DNA of 64,000 nt. Origin: Girardinichthys multiradiatus. Lineage: Eukaryota; Chordata; Actinopteri; Cyprinodontiformes; Goodeidae. The notes under the pieces were generated by a model. The model did not search any database, was not told where the DNA came from, and worked only from the letters and a program-made list of their open reading frames with translations. How positions within the stretch are numbered: the first letter of the stretch is position 1; each line of letters begins with the position of its first letter. A program made the translations under genes and the position numbers. The stretch is from NCBI RefSeq assembly GCF_021462225.1, contig NC_061811.1:3086663-3150662 (forward strand). Reading direction: 5' to 3'. Shown here piece after piece: positions 57,701-64,000 of this stretch.

Positions 57701-59766
57701 ATGGATGAACAGGTACAGACAATGAATGACAATGGATATTTAAAAAGAATAAAACTGTTGTAATAAGTCGCCAACATCAAAAGGTGTTTCTAAATATGTC
57801 AATATGTCTATTTCTACCAGCATTAGGTTTCCCTTCAATGTTCCGTCTTTACTACTAAATTTCATTGATATGTCCCCAGTATGGTGCAAAAGTCTTGAAT
57901 CACTCGGGATATTAATATTTTTGCTCAGTGGAGCCAGACGTTGTTTTGTTCTTTCAAAAACCTTTTCCACTTTTTCTCCTTCTAGCCAAATCTACAAAAA
58001 GAAAATAAAAGATAAAAATGGAACACAGATAAAACAGTATTTAGTTCCATATAATGTTCTTTACACAGTAAGTTGGCTTGGTCAGGTAAAAGGACTGGAC
58101 TGAAAATGACTCAATAGTATCCAAAGGAAAAATCTTTGACTTTCAATGAAAATCAATTTAAAAAAAAATCAGGTTCTAGGCAAGCAAAGAATAAAGACAG
58201 TAGCGTATATATGTTGAGATAAGCACATTAGTAGGCATAGAGCCTGACATGGTGAAGCAACTAAAGCAACCAAACCTTAAAAAAGATTCTGTTGTTCTTG
58301 CATCTCTGTGGTAATTTCCTAATTTAGAATGTTCCACAATATTAAACGAAAGCAAAAAATAGCAATGAAATATAAATCACTTGCATACCTCACGGTGGAA
58401 AGAGCAATTTCTCCTGATGAAAAAAAGGAGAAGAACCCTCCTGCGGTACCGATGCCTGCATCTACTGTTTGAAAAGGACTGGCCTTTTTTTAGAAAGGAA
58501 TCCGATGCTAAGCTGACATCTGATGTGAACAGTCCTTCCGCCCCCCTCCTCATACTGGCCAGTGTTTGTCTTTTCTTCTCAACCAATTCATTGACTGCAG
58601 GCAGAGAAGCAGGAAAAGTGTTTGGTCAGTTCTTTGTTCCTTGCAACAATAGTTCTTGGAAAGCCTGTTTAAATGGGGCCACTTTTCTAAGGAAATGCAT
58701 TTGTCACTTAAGCAGAAGACTTAAGAATATGGGTTGTGCTGATGAAACTGCAATTTTGACCTAATCAGCAAAGAGTTACAGGCGGTGAGAACCAAGATGA
58801 AATACAGCACAGCATACCTAGCAGATAAGCTAAAGACCAATGTTGTGAAAGTAAAGAGTTGCTTATCACCTGTGGTTGCAACTTTACAAACCACCGTGAG
58901 ACTTAGGTATGCAACTCGATTGTTGAAGGACGAGTTAAGATAGGATTTTCTGTGTTCCTCAATCCTCCTGCTCCAGTTTCACAGCTTTTCCTTTCATCTT
59001 CGCTTTTGTCTATTGGCCCAACTAGGACAACTTTTATCTGTTATTTCTTTTCCTGCTTACCAGACCTGTCAACATGCTTTCATGTAATGAGCTCTACATA
59101 TAAATTATACCTTTCTGCCTCACATGAAATCTGCTTGTACTATGAAATAATGTCTTTATGTATGGCTGTCTGTAATTTTCCCTAGTCCATGAATTTATTG
59201 TTTTCCTCTTTATTATTTAAAACCAAATCTTTACTTTAGGTCAGCCAGAACCCACATACTGTATGTCATTTCAGCTTCGTCTGTCTGTCTGTCCAAACGT
59301 CTGTCCAAACGTCCGCTGTTAATGTTTTTAAATGTTCTTCAAGTTCAGAAGTTTTCAGGACTGTATTTGCAAATGTTACTTTCGCAGTAATTGTTTCTTC
59401 CTCACTGAGCGGCCCTTCAGCCAAGGATTTGCTTCAGTAGGGTAACTTTGACTCTCTTCTCACCAAAACCACTTCATCTCTGGGGCACAGAACCCATCTC
59501 CTTACCTAACAGGATGATGGCTGGACAGTCCCATGATGTTTATAGTTTTGTATTACTGTTCGAACAGATGAACCTGGAACATTCAGGTATCTGGAATTTT
59601 AAGTCAAACATTAACCAAACTTATGGCTGATTTACTGTATTTTTATTTTTCTCATGATCTCACACAAGGAAGTAGTGTGCTTGAGGTTTGTCTCTGTTTA
59701 ACTCCGTGTTGTGGATTTAGAAGCTTACAAAGCCATTACATCATTATCTGGGCTTTCCCCACTTAT
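57701..59766. other. Non-coding upstream of the bradykinin receptor
   Basis: No coding domain. The 127-aa frame at 58381-58764 overlaps an antisense frame and is not convincing. It may contain the first exon and promoter of the receptor. Confidence 0.45.
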
Positions 59767-60009
59767 TTAACACTAGAACTCCCAAGCCTGTCAATTTGAC
59801 GGCGAGCATTCTGGATACTAAGGCGGTGATGACGTCATCGCATTATGTGCGCTCAGAATGCTAAAGGTTTTCTTGCACGCTATAAAATTATGGTTTTGAA
59901 AAGAATTAATAATAGTATTTGATCAAAACCTATTATGTTTTATTATTTATAAATAGTACTGAAAAATAATACAGAGTAGCGGTTACATAAAAAAAAAAAA
60001 TAAAAAGCA

Positions 60010-60650
60010 TTACTGGTCAGAATCCGTGGTGTGTCTGCCTGCACCTAACCATTTTACCGCCAGGTGCCGTTGCCTGGAGGTGCTGGAGAAGGGACAGGTG
60101 TAGCTCATCAGGCTTATCAACTGGGCAGTATATGAAGAGGCCGCGCCTGCACTTCGTTGCCTGAGCTTTTTGCCCTTGCGGTACAGCTACTGGCCTCCCC
60201 TGAAATCTACTCTCGTAGTTTGAAAGTTATTTCTGAAATTTTCTGTAAACACGCACTGATTTTGCCTGTCCTGACACTCCCAGGTGCCTTACCTCTGGAT
60301 CTGACGGAGTTGATTTAAAGAATCGGTCTGAACTGAGTCCCGAATTGAACCTTCAGGCTGACTCTTCTGTGAGCAACCAGCGAAGCGAATCCTGTCCGCT
60401 CTCCCAGCACCTTCTGTCGGCCCCGTCTCAACGAACACGGCGGTCAAGGCGAGCCACTCTCCCTTACACCACTGGATCTATGACCATTCCCCCCGGCGGG
60501 TTTCCCTACGCTTACCTGTAAGCTGCACGATCAGTTCTGGTTGTTTCCCGTTCCCAGGATCATTTGTTTAAATAAACATTCACTAATCTCATCTGTTTCT
60601 GGTTGTTCTCTGCATGTGGGTCAGGTCGGCAGTTAACATTATGACATTAC
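60010..60650 (+). repeat. LTR-like insert in the piggyBac element
   Basis: GC-richer block ending with AATAAACATTC (60571), CTCTGCATGTGGGTCAGG and AACATTATGACA. The end resembles the Ty3/gypsy LTR remnant at 30657. A solo LTR is the likely reading; boundaries are uncertain. Confidence 0.45.
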
Positions 60651-60815
60651 TAATCTGACCAAAAGCTGGACAGCTCCATGTTACGCTGATTGGGGCACTG
60701 TTGCTGTAGTTTATAGATTATTAGTTTGCTAATCTATAAACTATAGCCTAAAATTATAAAATCGTTACCTAGGCTAGGCTTTTACTACCTTGAAATAATG
60801 CGCCACAACCTCCTG

Positions 60816-60992
60816 CTAATGGGACGACTCGTGTTTTTTAGCCGGGCATGGTTCACTCTCTGACCCGCTGTCACTGGAACTGAATGCGGACCAAGAGCCG
60901 TCAGAATCCCTCTCGACACCAAAATCACAATCATGTAATTTTTGAAGAATTTCCAATGCCTCTTGAGCAGAAAATATCCTTCTAGAAGCCAT
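60816..60992 (-). pseudogene. piggyBac transposase N-terminal remnant
   Basis: 58 codons from ATG 60992: MASRRIFSAQEALEILQKL, then an acidic Ser/Asp/Glu-rich stretch (DSDGSWSAFSSSDSGSE). This is like the N-terminal region of piggyBac-derived transposases. The catalytic domain is absent. It sits about 320 bp from the right end, as expected if the right end is the 5' end of the element. Confidence 0.65.
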
Positions 60993-61318
60993 TTGTAGGA
61001 CGTCAACAATCTCCTTCTCAGACTGCGTTCTAGAGTGGCGGTTGCTAGGCAACGCTCGCGCATATACTCAGCCTCGGGATAAAAATATCAATGTAAATAA
61101 TAAGGCCGTCAAAATACTGGCTGTGGTAGTTAGAGGTAGAAATACTTAGATCTTTTATTTACTTTGTTATTTTTTTAAATAGAGACATAGGAATACACAA
61201 GACAAAGGTTTAGAAAAAGTCAGGATGTCAGGAAGATAAGAGTTTTAATAAACCAGAGTTATGGCATGTCAGACTTTCAAAACCGTCAAATTAACGGCCC
61301 TGGGAGTTCTAGTGTTAA

Positions 61319-63479
61319 TGGCATAACGATCTCAGCGTTCTTTAGATTTTTTTAAAACAAAATTAACAAAAATAAATTTATAAAATCTGTCATTCTGCCA
61401 TTCAGCTTATTGAAATACTTGTGTTTAACTGACCTAAAGCAGGAAACTTTAGTCTGATTTAATGATGGACATTCAAAATAAAAATAAAAGTTCTGTCTTT
61501 TTATGAGTATGTAAATATCTGGTTTCAACTGACAAATGCTGGATGTTTTGTTTCTCAGTCACAAGACAAGTTTCAAAATGGAGTCTGATAAGCATAAAGT
61601 TGCTTTATCTTTTTATTTACTACTTTATATTACACTATGTCTATTATTACCAGAAAGTGCTTTAGAAGCTAAAGCATTTTCCCATAATTCCACTTAATTA
61701 TGTAAGAGCATTAATGTTGTGTTTGCTGCTCCAACAGTTGTCACATATGGCTTCCATCAGTTGTGGAGGAAACTGAGAGCTGAATGTCATCAGATTCTTC
61801 TATGATGTTTTTGTGTGAAAATGCCTAAAGTTTGGATCAGCCTGTGGGGGAGTCTGCTGGGTCTTGGCCCGTGTTTGCCGAGAGGGAACAAATATCTGTC
61901 CTTGCAGAGTATGTATATTTGACTTTAGTTTATTCCTGCATCTACAGAGTGTTTACCTGTAAAGATATGCCAGATTAAATTAGATCCAGAGATAAAACAT
62001 TGTAATGAAAATGAAGGCGAGAAAGTGGCTAATTCAAAGAGCAGAGGAACTTAAATGAAGCAAAATGAAATTTTCAAAAGAACTTCGAAATCTTTAATGT
62101 ATTTTGATAAACTGATATAAGTACTAGCTGTTAGTATACATCTGATTAGTGGCTTTATTCTGGAGAAAGTCCATGGCTGCTTTTAATCCCTGTTCTGAAC
62201 CTGTTTATATTAATTAAAATAGATCACTTATCAAGAGACTGCTTAGGTTCTACCAGCATTTAGGCTCCCCTTAAAAAACATTAAAACCTGAAGAACCAGT
62301 GTTCCAGAGACCTTCTTGATAGATCACAGTAAAGTCTGGACTATTTGAAGCATAATATAAAAAAACAAGAACATTTTTTGACTGTTACATCAGTCTGTAC
62401 ACTCATAATGTGCAAAAACAGAAAGAAATACAAATTCTTGAGAAGTAAAACAGCAGAACTTATTTAGGCGGCTGTCATATCTTCACTCAAGAGTCAGCAG
62501 GAGATCGCTTTATGTCTCAGTCATTGATTGGTTGAAAGGCCATGACAGAACAAATGAACAGCAGGCAGATTTCATTGGGTCACAACATGAAACCACGTGA
62601 CTTTGGGCTTTGTTCAATAAAGACGAACATTTTGAGTTCAGAAATACGCTTGAGTGTTTGCATCAATCAAGATGTTTACAAACAGATGTGTGATGCAACA
62701 TTACCATTCAACGCTATTTATGTTTGAGAACCAAGGATTATCTTGAGGAATCTGGAGATGAAGTTAAGTTAGTTGGGGAACTAACTTAGGCAATAATTGG
62801 TATATCTTTAAACAATCATTTACCATGTAAGATCAGATAAAACATCATTTTAATGAAATAATATTTAAGGAATGATTTGCTGAATAAAACCAACCTTCTG
62901 GATGAGTAATTATCAATGGCGTTTAATTAGCTGCCTTTTTTCTTAGTACAATAATATTTAAGGAAATATTTTGAATAAGAACCAAACCTTTCTGGATAAA
63001 TGATTTTTAATGAATTCGTAAGATGGAGGTGAGTCACGTGTTTAGCTTTAGCCGTTAGTACTTTCAGCTAACCAAAAGGGATGTAGCTTGTTACCACTCC
63101 TTTAAAGTCAAACATGCACCTTTAAAATACCATCAATAAAAGGAGCTAAGGTTCATACAAGCTTTTGTGTTCAGTTCAGAGTCCATGTTCATGCATGTTT
63201 CACTTCATGGCTGGGGTACCAACAAGCTGTTACTTTCATTAACACCCAAACAGCTGACACTTATTAACAACCCCTCTATTACTTAACTGACGAGATCAAT
63301 ATTCCAGAGGTTTAGCTTACTTGAAATTATACTCTGATTAGTAAAGGTTCCTTTTTCTGAGCAATGCAATTGCTCGTGTATTTTCTTAAAGGGAAGCAAA
63401 TGCATCAGTTAATCTAGTGGTTCCCAATTGCAGTCCCTGAGAGACTATTTTGCATCATGCCTTCTCCAAAAACCTGAAT
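61319..63479. other. Non-coding, no gene recognised
   Basis: AT-rich without recognisable frames. Confidence 0.5.
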
Positions 63480-63780
63480 CAAATGAATGGATATGGATAC
63501 ACCTTAATAAAATGGGAATGGTTGGTCATATTAACTTCCTGTTTGTGGGACATTAGTATATGTGAGGGGGGAAACTTTTCAAGATGGGTGGTGGCCATGG
63601 CGGCCATTTTGAAGTCGGCCATTTTGAATCCAACTTTTGTTTTTTCAATAGGAAGAGGGTCATGTGACACATCAAACCTATTTGGAATTTCACAAGAAAA
63701 ACAATGGTGTGCTTGGTTTTAACATAACTTTATTCTTTCATGAGTTATTTACAAGTATCTCTTTGTTTACAGCTTTTGAC

Positions 63781-64000
63781 ATGTCGCCGAGGTTAACAAA
63801 GATAGTGCGGCCATTCTTCATCAATGGAAACCTCAAGGCCACTGGATATGCGAAATTGCTACATCATGATGTGTTTCCCTCTTTATGCACTGAAGCTGGC
63901 ATGTTCCCTGAGTTTTTCCAGCAAGGTGGTGCACCGCCACATTATGGGTGTCAGGTCCGAGCATTCCTAGATGAACAGTTTCCTGGAAAGTGGATTGGTT
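63781..64000 (+). pseudogene. Mariner/IS630-like transposase fragment, runs off the window
   Basis: From ATG 63781 the frame reads RPFFINGNLKATGY, KLLHHDVFPSL, FFQQGGAPPHYGCQVRAF and LDEQFPGKWIG to the window edge. This is the central catalytic part of a mariner/IS630-type transposase. In the block normally QQDGAPPHY, the catalytic Asp is Gly (GGT), so this copy is inactive. An upstream repeat with GGCCATTTTGAA blocks (63602-63630) may be part of the same element. Confidence 0.75.

Larger units (their letters stand above)
59771..61314. mobile_element. Non-autonomous piggyBac-type transposon
   Basis: TTAA target duplications at 59767-59770 and 61315-61318. Terminal inverted repeats CACTAGAACTCCCA are 14 bp exact and extend imperfectly to a shared AATTTGACGG block. 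Total 1544 bp. A piece of the transposase N-terminus remains on the minus strand near the right end, so it is a deletion derivative, and an LTR-like insert fills the middle. A GATGACGTCATC palindrome (59828-59839) lies near the left end. Confidence 0.88.

Overview
The window looks like a stretch of ray-finned (teleost) fish chromosome, probably a percomorph and possibly cyprinodontiform, though I infer the latter only weakly. The evidence is AT-rich non-coding DNA, single-exon rhodopsin-type GPCR coding regions preceded by splice acceptors, abundant Tc1 elements, several LINE clades, a tRNA-headed SINE, Ty3/gypsy remnants, a class-I-like endogenous retrovirus and a piggyBac derivative. No bacterial features, rRNA genes, free-standing tRNA genes or CRISPR arrays were seen.

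Host genes are few and both lie on the minus strand. At 22.1-23.1 kb is a proton-sensing GPCR relative (closest to GPR65) whose first transmembrane segment is out of frame, so it is probably a pseudogene. At 56.2-57.3 kb is an intact bradykinin receptor coding exon (349 aa). Relatives of both genes lie on human chromosome 14q.

Most of the rest is transposon strata. 1-12.7 kb: a SINE, old Tc1-like fossils, three related short repeats and a 1.7-kb inverted repeat of two Tc1 halves (8369-10081). 12.7-18.3 kb: an old repeat split by an RTE-like LINE, itself split by an antisense L2/CR1-like LINE. 19.4-20.9 kb: a complete Tc1 with TA duplication, long terminal inverted repeats and an open 320-aa transposase. 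23.2-24.8 kb: a Tc1 fossil holding a SINE with an 11-bp target duplication. 29.9-38.3 kb: Ty3/gypsy gag and LTR remnants, then an I/Nimb-like LINE with RNase H, interrupted by a second RTE-like LINE and a SINE. 41.9-52.4 kb: a minus-strand endogenous retrovirus with 5' LTR, tRNA-Trp-type primer site, gag, pro, pol and env, all broken and lacking a 3' LTR, lying between pyrimidine-rich non-coding stretches. 59.8-61.3 kb: a non-autonomous piggyBac with TTAA duplications. The right edge holds the start of a dead mariner-like transposase.

The most notable structures are the Tc1 inverted repeat, a Tc1 subfamily sharing a short internal transposase gap, three consecutive hairpins between pol and env of the retrovirus, a 20-bp tandem array in its leader, two near-perfect short palindromes of unknown role, and the nested insertions that give a relative chronology. 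I found no convincing wholly new gene system.
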